A stretch of 64,000 nucleotides of DNA from Aerobium sp039839275. Lineage in GTDB: Bacteria > Pseudomonadota > Alphaproteobacteria > Rhizobiales > Rhizobiaceae. A model generated the notes under the pieces. It was not told where the DNA came from. It saw nothing but the letters and a program-made list of their open reading frames with translations, and made no database searches. The DNA is taken from NCBI RefSeq assembly GCF_039839275.1, contig NZ_JBDOQP010000001.1, positions 248,001 to 312,000 of the forward strand, in the 5' to 3' direction. Within the stretch, counting starts at the first letter, position 1. Each line of letters starts with the position of its first letter. This document shows, one piece after another, positions 41,296-49,641 of the stretch. Both the position numbers and the translations under genes were made by a program.

Positions 41296-42543
41296 TCAGG
41301 TCAGGATTGTGCGGGAAATGTCCGCATCAGTAATCACCAGGTTGGGCGAAAACCCACGCGCCAAGAACGCGTCACGATGCGCCGCGTCACTGACGAATAC
41401 TGCGGATCGCTGGATCACTTCCGCCGATTGATCGGCTTCATCGCGCACCACGACGACGTCATCTCGCAGGCCGGTCTTGCGCAGGAGCTCTTCGAGCGCG
41501 GCATGATCGGCAACGCCGTCAAGCACCAGTCGGTCAATCTCAGCGGACGAGTTGACAATCCATGCCAGTGTCTGAATGGCTGCCGTTACCTTTAGAGTTT
41601 CCTTGATCCGTGTGACGTCAGGATGCTTTTGCTGACCACCCCAAAGCATGCGAGTATAAAGCTCGTATGCTCTAACATAATCCTTTTTGGCTACCCAAAA
41701 TCGTACCGCTACGCCCATTCGCGACATTGTGAATTGTTTGATCGCCTCGTCGTAGAACGCCCGTCGCTGTGCGGTCTGCTCGACGACACCGCGTTTGGCT
41801 CCTACGTAAAGAAAATACTCCAGTCCCCCGCGGTAGCGATCCCACGCAGTCATTACCTCGTCGTTGCCTGCCTGGGTATGCTCCCGGACGATCTTGGAAA
41901 CGACGACCGCGCGATAGAAAGGCTTCTTCAGAAATGCCACCGCGCCAATGTCAAGATAATGCGCAAGGTGAGAAAAAGCCCAATAGGCGAAGTATCGGGG
42001 AACCCAAGCAGAACGGAGTGCTGTGGCCCTGTATATGCCTACTTCTGGAAAGGCGTGCTTGTTGATCAGGAAGTTGAAGACAGACATGAAGTCTCGATGC
42101 TTGAATTTGACGTTTTTGTCGACTTGGTAGAACGTCCCTTTGTCGACATTCAAGCGTTCATTATACAGATACCAAGGTGCGTAGCACGCGACGACATCAG
42201 GATTCTGATCCATGTAGCGGATCGCTTCGATGAAACCATCCATGACGAGGATGTCATCGTCTGCAAGATAGATGTTATATTCGCCTCGAGCGTGACGAAA
42301 GGCACTTGCCAGATTGGGTTCATACCCGAGATTTTCCTCTCGCCTGAAGTACCGGATTGGCAAGCCTCTACCAATGTAATTTTCGACCACTTCGCGCGTA
42401 TTGTCGGACGAAGCGTTGTCTGAAATTACGATTTCATAGGTGAGAGAGATTTTGTAGACTTCTGTGAAATAGCTCAGGGCCTTCGCGAGGAAAGTCGCGC
42501 GATTGAACGTTGGGATACAGATACTCAGCTTGACGTCGCTCAC
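41296..42543 (-). CDS. Glycosyltransferase family 2
   Basis: Inverting GT-A fold transferase. The GTG at 42543, with an SD AGAGGAA seven bases upstream, gives 415 residues; an ATG at 42588 has no SD. The nucleotide-sugar site is seen in LSICIPTFNRATFLAKALSY and VISDNASSDNTREVVENYIG, and the metal-binding box is IYLADDDILVMDGFIEAIRY. The C-terminal 200 residues are helical and without a membrane segment, so the protein is soluble or peripherally bound. AT-rich codon use matches the two genes to its left. There are 182 bases to the epimerase gene. Confidence 0.85.
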   Translation of the reverse strand: MSDVKLSICIPTFNRATFLAKALSYFTEVYKISLTYEIVISDNASSDNTREVVENYIGRGLPIRYFRREENLGYEPNLASAFRHARGEYNIYLADDDILVMDGFIEAIRYMDQNPDVVACYAPWYLYNERLNVDKGTFYQVDKNVKFKHRDFMSVFNFLINKHAFPEVGIYRATALRSAWVPRYFAYWAFSHLAHYLDIGAVAFLKKPFYRAVVVSKIVREHTQAGNDEVMTAWDRYRGGLEYFLYVGAKRGVVEQTAQRRAFYDEAIKQFTMSRMGVAVRFWVAKKDYVRAYELYTRMLWGGQQKHPDVTRIKETLKVTAAIQTLAWIVNSSAEIDRLVLDGVADHAALEELLRKTGLRDDVVVVRDEADQSAEVIQRSAVFVSDAAHRDAFLARGFSPNLVITDADISRTILT

Positions 42544-42976
42544 GATTCTTTCCTCTAGACAAATCTGGGCAATCGAAATTCTGTTCATTCACGATGAGTG
42601 GTTGGGAGTGCGGCGAGCGGATCCCGAACGCGGAACGCCGACATCTGCTAGACCTCTCGCGCATAGCCCGCACGAATATGGCAACCTTCGCGCGTAATGA
42701 TCGTCGGTGCTGCGATGACCTGTAGGCTATACCGCAGACGGGCCACGCCAGCATTGGATGCAAATATCGCGAGATAACCTTGTGCCGGGCTGGATGAACC
42801 CCGATGGCATGTGCCTGTTTCACCTGCAAGTTCACTGAAGCCCAATAGGCGGGATGCCTGGATGGCATTGTCGTCTGCCAGCTTGAGGCAAGATTGGCTT
42901 GATAGGCGGATTATGCCGCCATTGAGGGTCGTGACTGGATCTCGTGAGCGGAAGAGGTAGCACTTGGGAGACTGCA
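42544..42976. other. Divergent gap between the family 2 and GT41 glycosyltransferase genes
   Basis: These 433 bases hold no gene that I can support. A minus-strand open stretch overlaps the first part of the family 2 gene, but its protein is basic, lacks motifs and has no SD. Promoters for both divergent genes should lie here; no clear boxes or repeats were found. Confidence 0.5.
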
Positions 42977-44914
42977 ATGAACGCTGAGGCAGCTTATTTT
43001 GCGGCATCGAAAGCCTATCAGAAGGGCCAGTATGTGCCCGCTCTGCAGTTGCTCAACCGGTTGCTGGATGTAAGCGGGGACGCCAAGACCTTCGTCTTGC
43101 TTGCGAAAACACTGATCAAGTTGAACATGCCCGCTGAAGCGGCTGCCTCCTACCAGAGGGCTGCGGAAGCGGGTGGGCGCCGGGAAGAAGAATACACCCT
43201 GCGAGCGATGGAACTCTATGTCGAGGCCGGTGACGACGACAGTGCGTTGCTCGCGGCCAGGAAGCTGGCACACAAGGCGCACCAAAATCCCGATATCGCA
43301 TTCATCCTTGCATCGATATTCCGCAAGCGCGGGGATCTGGACGTGGTACAGGGGCTTCGCAAACCGCTGATCGAAAGCAAGGACCCCCGTCACGTCAAGC
43401 TGGCGACTTACCTGCTCACCGCTGAGGAGGATGACGAGGAGAATCATCGAACGATCGCGGTGGCTCTGAAGAAGTTTCCCAAGCGGCACGATCTTCGCTT
43501 CTATCACACATATCTTCTGCGCAAGGTCTGCGACTTCGACCAGATTCGCGCCCATCATGCCGCGTTGGATACTCATATCCGGAAGGACGAGGTGGAGGTG
43601 CTTTCGCGCGAGCGCCCCTGGAGCAGCGTCATCTGGTGTGGAGACGAACGGCGCAACGCGCTGGCCACGCGCGAGACCCCGAAATACTCATCAGCGATCA
43701 CGCTCAAGCGTCGGAACATGGTACACCGGTGGGACGAAAAGAAGCTTCGCATCGGCTACCTGTCCGCAGACTATTGGGGTCGCCACGCCACGATGAAACT
43801 GATCGCCGACATTCTGCGGCGTCACGATCGGAATCGCTTCGACGTCGATCTCTTTTGCTACACGCCGCAAAAATATCTCGACATGAACGACGTCGACCGC
43901 AGCGAGTGGGGGAATGTGATCCTGGTACGGGATATGAGCGACGACGACGCTGCGGCTGCTATCCGCGAACGCAACATCGACATACTGGTCGATCTCAAGG
44001 GTCATACCCGGGACGGGCGCGCGAATATCCTCAATCAGGCCGCCGCTCCCGTTCAAGTCGCCTGGCTGGGTTTTCCGGGGATGACAGTTTCAGCCGATCT
44101 CGACTACGTCATTGGCGATCCTCACGTGCTGCCTGACAGTTCCAAGCCATTTTATCATGAGAAATTCTGCCGCCTTCCGGACAGCTATCAGCCGAACGAC
44201 CCGACCAACAGGCCTCTGCCGAAGCCGACGGCGCGTCGTCAATGGGGCCTGCCTGCGGACGCATTCGTATTTGCTTCGTTCAACCTGCCACACAAGGTCT
44301 CGGCAGAGATTGTGTCGCAGTGGGCAGAAATTCTCTCACGAGCGCCGAAGAGCGTTCTTTGGCTGATGACAATCGGCGGCGACAGGACCAGGATCAATCT
44401 CCTCAAGGAATTCGGTTCGCACGGGATAGGACCGGATCGAATCGTCTTCGCCGACAAGATCGAGTACTCGAAGCATATCAATCGCCAGGCGTGCGCCGAC
44501 CTGGCATTGGATACCTACCCTTGCAACGGCCATACGACCACCTCGGATTCTCTTTGGGGCGGGTTGCCGGTTTTGACTCGCAAAGGGACAAACTTTGCCT
44601 CGCGCGTCAGCGAGAGCTTGCTCAATGCAATCAATCTCCCTGATCTGATCGCCGCCGATGCGCAAGACTATGTCGAGAGAGCGCTCGAACTCTACGCTAA
44701 TCGGGAACGCATCGCAGAGTACAAGCAGCGGATCGACGAGGCACGCTTCGTGCAGCCACTATTTGACTCCGAGCGGTTCTGTCGCCATCTCGAGATGGCC
44801 TACGAACGGATGGCCGAGCGGGCGAAAGCCGGTGCTGCGCCGGATCATTTCGACGTGCCTGCGCTTCCTTCGCGGTCCAACCCTTTCATGGAAGCTCCAG
44901 CCGAAACGGAATAG
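42977..44914 (+). CDS. TPR and SPINDLY/OGT-type protein O-glycosyltransferase (GT41), FlmG-like
   Basis: The ATG at 42977, with SD GGGAG eight bases upstream, gives 645 residues. About 200 N-terminal residues form TPR-like helical pairs (AYFAASKAYQKGQYVPALQL, MPAEAAASYQRAAEAGGRRE). The rest is a GT41 catalytic region: LRIGYLSADYWGRHATMKLI, a VDLKGHTRDGRANILNQ-like segment, FNLPHKVSAEIVSQWAEILS with the phosphate-binding Lys, and the signature LDTYPCNGHTTTSDSLWGGL followed by ASRVSESLLNAI. These align well by eye with human OGT motifs. Bacterial GT41 enzymes with TPRs glycosylate flagellin (Caulobacter FlmG) or other proteins. Proximity to the flagellar cluster makes flagellin a reasonable target; alternatives are adhesins or a peptide-linked surface glycan. 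Confidence 0.9.
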   Translation: MNAEAAYFAASKAYQKGQYVPALQLLNRLLDVSGDAKTFVLLAKTLIKLNMPAEAAASYQRAAEAGGRREEEYTLRAMELYVEAGDDDSALLAARKLAHKAHQNPDIAFILASIFRKRGDLDVVQGLRKPLIESKDPRHVKLATYLLTAEEDDEENHRTIAVALKKFPKRHDLRFYHTYLLRKVCDFDQIRAHHAALDTHIRKDEVEVLSRERPWSSVIWCGDERRNALATRETPKYSSAITLKRRNMVHRWDEKKLRIGYLSADYWGRHATMKLIADILRRHDRNRFDVDLFCYTPQKYLDMNDVDRSEWGNVILVRDMSDDDAAAAIRERNIDILVDLKGHTRDGRANILNQAAAPVQVAWLGFPGMTVSADLDYVIGDPHVLPDSSKPFYHEKFCRLPDSYQPNDPTNRPLPKPTARRQWGLPADAFVFASFNLPHKVSAEIVSQWAEILSRAPKSVLWLMTIGGDRTRINLLKEFGSHGIGPDRIVFADKIEYSKHINRQACADLALDTYPCNGHTTTSDSLWGGLPVLTRKGTNFASRVSESLLNAINLPDLIAADAQDYVERALELYANRERIAEYKQRIDEARFVQPLFDSERFCRHLEMAYERMAERAKAGAAPDHFDVPALPSRSNPFMEAPAETE

Positions 44915-44953
44915 CGCTGGCCCAACCTCCTGGGGATTTTGCGCCAGCGCTAT
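44911..44953. terminator. Inverted repeat shared by two convergent genes, likely bidirectional terminator
   Basis: Perfect 11-base arms, ATAGCGCTGGC (44911-44921) and GCCAGCGCTAT (44943-44953), separated by 21 bases. The arms contain the TAG stop codons of both convergent genes. An inner CCCA/TGGG pairing followed by GATTTT could form a smaller terminator for the plus strand. Confidence 0.5.
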
Positions 44954-45723
44954 ATTCTGAGATCGCGCAGATACGTGTTTTGCGCCGCGCTCTGCGTGAA
45001 GTCCTCCGGCTGGATGGTTGCGAGCAGCAGCGCTTCGCCTTCGGCTTCGGCGGCGGCGAGGACCGAGCCGTCGGGCGCGGCGATCGTGGAGAGGCCGGCA
45101 TAGGCGAAGCGGTCGTCGGCGCCGCAGTGGTTCACATAGGCCACGAAGACCTGGTTCTCGAAGGCGCGAACCGGGATCATCCGCCGGGCAATGAATTCCG
45201 CATGGTCGCCGGCAGGCAAAGCGGTCGGCACGAGGACCAGCGAGCAGCCGGCTTGCGCCAGCTTTCGGACGTTTTCCGGAAACTCGACGTCGTAGCAGAT
45301 GAGCATTCCGAGTTTCCGGCCGCCATGGTCGAAGGTGACGGCGCGCGGTGATCCCGGCTGGAACAGGTTTCGCTCATAGTCGCCATAGAGATGCGACTTC
45401 CGGTAGACGGTGGTCTGGCCTTGGGGCGTGACGAACGCCGCGCTGTTCCAGACTGAACCGCCGTCCGCCTCGGCAAATCCCGCAACGATCGCAACCCCTG
45501 CATCGGCGGCGATCGCACCCAAACGCCCGATCGTCGGGCCATTGGCCGGCTCGGTAAGATCGCGGATAGCCTCGCCGATGCCGTAGCCGGTGGTTGCCAG
45601 TTCTGGGGCAACAAGCAGATCGGCGCCATCTCTTGCCGCCTCGCGGGCTGCCTTCTCGATGCGCTCGAGATTTGCGGCGACATTTCCAGGTGTTGCCTGC
45701 ATCTGGAGCGCGGCGATCTTCAT
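44950..45723 (-). CDS. Nitrilase-superfamily carbon-nitrogen hydrolase (amidase)
   Basis: Cytosolic amidase of 257 residues with the complete catalytic triad: Glu41 in VAPELATTGY, Lys109 in VYRKSHLYGDYE and Cys143 in LICYDVEFPENV. It belongs to the branch that includes R-amidases, N-carbamoylputrescine amidase and related enzymes. The gene overlaps the permease gene upstream by four bases (ATGA), so it is co-transcribed with a PotABCD-type transporter and a ureohydrolase. A guanidino-amide such as 4-guanidinobutyramide, or N-carbamoylputrescine, would fit that setting; this is inference. Confidence 0.88.
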   Translation of the reverse strand: MKIAALQMQATPGNVAANLERIEKAAREAARDGADLLVAPELATTGYGIGEAIRDLTEPANGPTIGRLGAIAADAGVAIVAGFAEADGGSVWNSAAFVTPQGQTTVYRKSHLYGDYERNLFQPGSPRAVTFDHGGRKLGMLICYDVEFPENVRKLAQAGCSLVLVPTALPAGDHAEFIARRMIPVRAFENQVFVAYVNHCGADDRFAYAGLSTIAAPDGSVLAAAEAEGEALLLATIQPEDFTQSAAQNTYLRDLRI

Positions 45724-46523
45724 TTATCGTCCCCCGATAGCGCACCCAGCAGTTTCGGGAGATCGCCGAACCGTGCGATCAGTCCGAAGACCACCGCAGC
45801 GACGACCACGAAAAACACGGCTACCGCGGCCATGGTGGGCGTGTAACCGTATCGAAGCGCGTTGAAGATCTTGATTGGCAGCGTTTCCATCGTGAAGCCG
45901 ACGGTCATGTAGGCGACGATGTACTCGTTCAGCGACAGGACGAAGGCAAAGGCGAAGCCGGAAATCAGGTAAGGCAGGATCAGCGGCAGAACGATGGTAC
46001 GCAGCACGGTGCGGTCGTCCGCGCCCATGGTCGCGGCGGCCTCGACGAGGCTGCGATCGATGGAGTTGAAGCCGAGCGACAGGGTAACGAGCGGCAGCGT
46101 TACAAAGAAGATCGCGTGGCTGATCGCCGCCGTCCAGGGCTGGCCGTAAGCGCCGACAGTGGCCCAGAACGTGAGGAAGCCGAGCGCGGTGATGACCGGC
46201 GGAAGGATGAAAGGTGCGACGCCCAGAAGCTGGAAGACGTTGGCCCATGGCGCGATGCGCCGCCACAGGAACCAGGCGAGCGGCAACGCTATGAGTACCG
46301 CAAGCGTGGCGGCGCCTGCGGCCAGCAGCAGCGAGTTTACCAACGCAGAGCGCCAGCCCGGGTCGGTGAAGATCTGCCCGTACCACGAAAGGGAAAACCC
46401 TTGGGGCGGGAAGGTAAGGGATTGCTGCTCGTTGACCGAGACGCCGGCAACGACGATCAGCGGGCCGACGAGAAACAGGGCGACGAGCGTGAAGAGGATC
46501 CGCCGCAGCGTCGTGGCGCTCAT
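45720..46523 (-). CDS. ABC transporter permease, PotC-like
   Basis: Inner-membrane permease of 267 residues with six predicted helices. The binding-protein-dependent transport EAA loop reads NSIDRSLVEAAATMGADDRT, and the PotC-like N-terminus is TLRRILFTLVALFLVGPLIV. The ATG at 46523 overlaps the stop of the first permease; the longer in-frame sequence to 47069 is a shadow of that gene. Family members import spermidine, putrescine, GABA-like or other small cationic or carboxylate solutes. Confidence 0.92.
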   Translation of the reverse strand: MSATTLRRILFTLVALFLVGPLIVVAGVSVNEQQSLTFPPQGFSLSWYGQIFTDPGWRSALVNSLLLAAGAATLAVLIALPLAWFLWRRIAPWANVFQLLGVAPFILPPVITALGFLTFWATVGAYGQPWTAAISHAIFFVTLPLVTLSLGFNSIDRSLVEAAATMGADDRTVLRTIVLPLILPYLISGFAFAFVLSLNEYIVAYMTVGFTMETLPIKIFNALRYGYTPTMAAVAVFFVVVAAVVFGLIARFGDLPKLLGALSGDDK

Positions 46524-47377
46524 GTCGACGTCTCCCGGCGACCGCCGATGAGAAGGGTGAGGCCGACCAGCGCCAGCGACATCAGCACCAGGAAGACCGC
46601 CATGGCCGCGGCAAAAGGCATGTTGGACTGGTAGATCGCCTGATCGGTGATTAGCACCGACAGCGTCCAGTGTTGGGGACGGCCGAGAATCTGCGGCAGC
46701 AGGTATGCGCCCAGCGCGAAGACGAAGACCATGATCAGCGTGGCGATGATGGTGTTGCGAAGCGCCGGCACCAGCACATTGAAGAAGGCGCGCAGGGGCG
46801 AGGCGCCGAGCGTGCGCGCCGCCTCGAGCAAGGTCGGGTCTAGCCGGACGATGGCCGGGTACAGAACGAGGATCGTGTAGGGCAGGGCCTGGTAGACCAT
46901 GGCGGTGAGCACGGCGCCGAATCCGGGCGTCAGCGCCTGCGGTTCGCTCATCAGGCCAACCAGCACGAGCAGGTTCGTGATGCCCGCCGTTCTGGAAAAC
47001 AGCGTCGACCAGGCGAAGCCGATGATGACTTCCGACAGCGACAGCACCGACAGGATCGCGACGAGCCACACAACCTGCACACGTCGCTTGGCCTGCGTCA
47101 GCAGGTAGGTGAACGGAAACGCAACGACGACGCAGACGATCGCGACCATGACCGCCAGCATGATCGAAAAGCCGAGCACGCCTCCGAAGAAGGCCGAGAT
47201 GAAGCGCTCGTAATTCGCAATGGTGAAGTCGGGCGAATAAAACCCTGCCGGGTCGCGGCGGAAAAAGGAGACGGTGATCATCGTCGAGAACGGGATGACG
47301 AAGAACACCACCAGCATGATCGCCGGAAACACCAGCGGAGCGTAGTCGCCAAGCGCGCGGGGCGGCTCGCGTTTCAT
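46520..47377 (-). CDS. ABC transporter permease, PotB-like
   Basis: Inner-membrane permease of 285 residues with six helices, starting KREPPRALGDYAPLVFPAIM. The EAA motif is in LDPTLLEAARTLGASPLRAF. It is the typical first permease of the spermidine/putrescine/polyamine-type transporter class and overlaps both its neighbours by four bases. Together with the second permease, the ATPase and the periplasmic protein it makes a complete importer. Confidence 0.92.
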   Translation of the reverse strand: MKREPPRALGDYAPLVFPAIMLVVFFVIPFSTMITVSFFRRDPAGFYSPDFTIANYERFISAFFGGVLGFSIMLAVMVAIVCVVVAFPFTYLLTQAKRRVQVVWLVAILSVLSLSEVIIGFAWSTLFSRTAGITNLLVLVGLMSEPQALTPGFGAVLTAMVYQALPYTILVLYPAIVRLDPTLLEAARTLGASPLRAFFNVLVPALRNTIIATLIMVFVFALGAYLLPQILGRPQHWTLSVLITDQAIYQSNMPFAAAMAVFLVLMSLALVGLTLLIGGRRETST

Positions 47378-48399
47378 GCCTTCAGCACCACGCAGCTTTC
47401 GAACGGCAACGTCACGCCGACGGCGTCGCCTGTCACGAAGGCGGTTCGCTGGCGCGGTGTCGTGACAGCGGTGATCGTGTGGCCGCCAACGTCGACGAAG
47501 GTCTCGACGGTTCCGCCGAGGTCGCGAACGAAGGTGACGGTGCCTCGCAGCGTACCCTCGTCCGGGGAAACCAGCCGCACATCCTCCGGGCGGATCGACA
47601 GATGGCCGCCACCGGCTCCGACGCTCATGCCGAGGCTCGGGAAGCTGCTGCCGAGGAGATCGCCATCGCCCTTCAGCGGAAGCAGGTTCGTCGAGCCGAT
47701 GAAGTCGGCAACGAAGGCGTCGGTCGGCTTGCGATACACCTGGACGGGGGACGCTGCCTGCCGGATACGGCCCTGGCCCATGACGACCACGAGGTCGGCC
47801 ATCGTCATGGCCTCGCGCTGGTCATGGGTCACGACTATGGTGGTGATGCCGAGCTGTTGCTGGAGCTGGCGCAGTTCGACCTGCATCGCCTCGCGGAGCT
47901 TGGCGTCCAGCGCCGACAACGGCTCATCCAGCAGGAACAACTTGGGCGACAAGGCGAGCGCGCGGGCGATCGCGACGCGCTGGCGCTGGCCGCCGGAAAG
48001 CTTGGACACCGGCCGATCTGCATAGCCGCTCAAATCGATGAGGGAGAGCAGTTCGTCGACCCGCTTCCGTCGGGTGGCCTTGTCGATGCCGCGAATGCGC
48101 AGAGGGTAGCCGATATTGTCGCCGACGTTGAGATGGGGAAAGAGCGCGAGCGACTGGAACACCATGCCGAAATCGCGCTTGTGGGTCGGGATGGGCGTGA
48201 CGTCTTCGCCGCCAAGCAGGATGGTGCCGCCCGACGGCTCTTCCAGGCCGGCGATCATGCGCAGCAAGGTCGTCTTGCCGCAGCCCGAAGGTCCAAGCAT
48301 GCAGACGAATGTCCCGTTCGGGATTTCCAGGGTCACGTCGTCGACTGCCGTGAAATCACCAAAGCGCTTTGAGACGTTCCGAAGCTGCAGAGCGGACAT
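47374..48399 (-). CDS. ABC transporter ATP-binding protein, PotA-like
   Basis: Cytoplasmic ATPase of 341 residues. Walker A is GPSGCGKTTLLRMIAGLEEP, the ABC signature LSGGQRQRVAIARALALSPK, and Walker B LFLLDEPLSALDAKLREAMQ, with the switch His in VTHDQREAMTMAD. A C-terminal TOBE-type regulatory domain starts at about 240 (LSIRPEDVRLVSPDEGTLRG). It overlaps the PotB-like gene by four bases. The upstream gap to the binding-protein gene holds an intergenic inverted repeat. Confidence 0.94.
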   Translation of the reverse strand: MSALQLRNVSKRFGDFTAVDDVTLEIPNGTFVCMLGPSGCGKTTLLRMIAGLEEPSGGTILLGGEDVTPIPTHKRDFGMVFQSLALFPHLNVGDNIGYPLRIRGIDKATRRKRVDELLSLIDLSGYADRPVSKLSGGQRQRVAIARALALSPKLFLLDEPLSALDAKLREAMQVELRQLQQQLGITTIVVTHDQREAMTMADLVVVMGQGRIRQAASPVQVYRKPTDAFVADFIGSTNLLPLKGDGDLLGSSFPSLGMSVGAGGGHLSIRPEDVRLVSPDEGTLRGTVTFVRDLGGTVETFVDVGGHTITAVTTPRQRTAFVTGDAVGVTLPFESCVVLKA

Positions 48400-48442
48400 G
48401 GATGTTCCTATCCTTGCGACCAGGCCGCGTGGGGCGCAGACA

Positions 48443-48467
48443 CCCTCTCCCCGATGCGGGGAGAGGG
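48443..48467. repeat. Short palindromic intergenic repeat or terminator-like hairpin
   Basis: Perfect 10-base arms CCCTCTCCCC and GGGGAGAGGG around a GATGC loop, in the 84-base gap between the binding-protein and ATPase genes. Similar CCTCTCC/GGAGAGG hairpins are common dispersed intergenic elements in rhizobial genomes. There is no U-tract on either strand. It may lower expression of the distal genes relative to the binding protein. Confidence 0.65.
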
Positions 48468-48483
48468 CAAGGGGCGCCGAGCG

Positions 48484-49572
48484 TCAGCCCGCGATCGTTT
48501 CAGTCCACGTCTGGTTCAGCCAGTCGGCCTTCGATGTATAGAGGTCGTAGCGCGGGATGATCGGATCGATATCCGACGACACAGCGGCGAACTCCTCTTC
48601 CGTAAGGTCAAGAAGGTCGCGCGAGACGGTCGGTGCGGTGCCGACCTGACGCGACATCAGCGCCTGGATTTCAGGCTGGCTCATATAGTCGATGAAGATG
48701 TGCGCTTCCTCGACCTTCTCCGACGCGCGCGACAGTGCCCAGCAGCCGGAATCGAGAATGCCGCCTTCCTTCGGGAAGGTGGAGCGCACCGGGTGGCCGT
48801 CGGCGGCCGCGAGGCCGGTGACGTCGTGATAATACTGGCCCATCGGGATTTCGCCGGATTTCAGGGCCTGCTCGAACTGCGCCTCATCGCGGTACCAGAG
48901 CCGCACGTTGGGCTTCACCTCGGCGAGTTTCTCGAAGGCCTGCAACTGGCCTTCCTCGGTGTCGAGCGCATTGGTGCCGCCCATGAACGTCTTCGCCGTC
49001 ACCTCGAGCAGGAATGAGTTGGAGACGAGCGCGAGGAGACCGAGCTTGTCGCGGTTGGCCTCGTCCCACAAAGCGGCCCAGCTTTCGGGCGCCTGGGGGT
49101 AGGCGTCGGTATTGGTGACGAGCGTGATGTACCAGGCCACCGCGCCGATGCCGGCAACGCGGCCATCGGGATATTTGTTGACGAACTGGTCGAGCAGATT
49201 GCCCTCGTTTTCCAGCTTCGCGGTGTCGATCGGCGTCCACAAATCCGTGGCCTGACCTTTCAGCATGGCCACCTGGGACATCATCGAGATGTCTGCGGGT
49301 GCCTGGCCGGCGCGGGCTGCCTGTTCCAGTTGAACCAGCCACGCCTCGCCGGTGGGCTCCGCGACGGATTCGACGGCGATGCCGGTTGCCTCGGTGAATG
49401 TCGGGAAGACGTGCTTGTCGAAGGAATCCTTGAAATAGCCGCCATAGACGCCAACCTTGATAGAGCGATCCTGCGCGCGCAGGATCGCCGGCATGGCAAG
49501 GGCGCCGGCTGCCGCAACGCCGGCACCGAGCGCCGCGCGGCGGCTGATGGACGTGTTCAGAAGTCTTTTCAT
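48484..49572 (-). CDS. ABC transporter periplasmic binding protein, PotD-like
   Basis: Solute receptor of 362 residues. The N-terminus has a Tat-type signal (SISRRAALGAGVAAAGALAM) with cleavage after ILRAQ. The mature part is a family 1 binding fold: IKVGVYGGYFKDSFDKHVF, VEPTGEAWLVQLEQAARAGQ, PADISMMSQVAMLKGQATDL and the hinge region SGEIPMGQYYHDVTGLAA. Homologues bind spermidine, putrescine and similar compounds; the ligand here is unknown. It follows the ureohydrolase gene by about 70 bases and precedes its ATPase, so the operon order is hydrolase, receptor, ATPase, two permeases, amidase. Confidence 0.91.
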   Translation of the reverse strand: MKRLLNTSISRRAALGAGVAAAGALAMPAILRAQDRSIKVGVYGGYFKDSFDKHVFPTFTEATGIAVESVAEPTGEAWLVQLEQAARAGQAPADISMMSQVAMLKGQATDLWTPIDTAKLENEGNLLDQFVNKYPDGRVAGIGAVAWYITLVTNTDAYPQAPESWAALWDEANRDKLGLLALVSNSFLLEVTAKTFMGGTNALDTEEGQLQAFEKLAEVKPNVRLWYRDEAQFEQALKSGEIPMGQYYHDVTGLAAADGHPVRSTFPKEGGILDSGCWALSRASEKVEEAHIFIDYMSQPEIQALMSRQVGTAPTVSRDLLDLTEEEFAAVSSDIDPIIPRYDLYTSKADWLNQTWTETIAG

Positions 49573-49641
49573 GAAACTGTTCTCCTCTGTGGCGGGGTCG
49601 TTGCCCCTTGGCTTCTTTTGGTCAGGATTATCTTAGTCCGA

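Noticed and set aside
42434..42868. Minus-strand open frame of 144 codons in the gap before the GT41 gene
   Set aside because: It overlaps the start of the family 2 glycosyltransferase in another frame, lacks an SD and has no recognisable motif.
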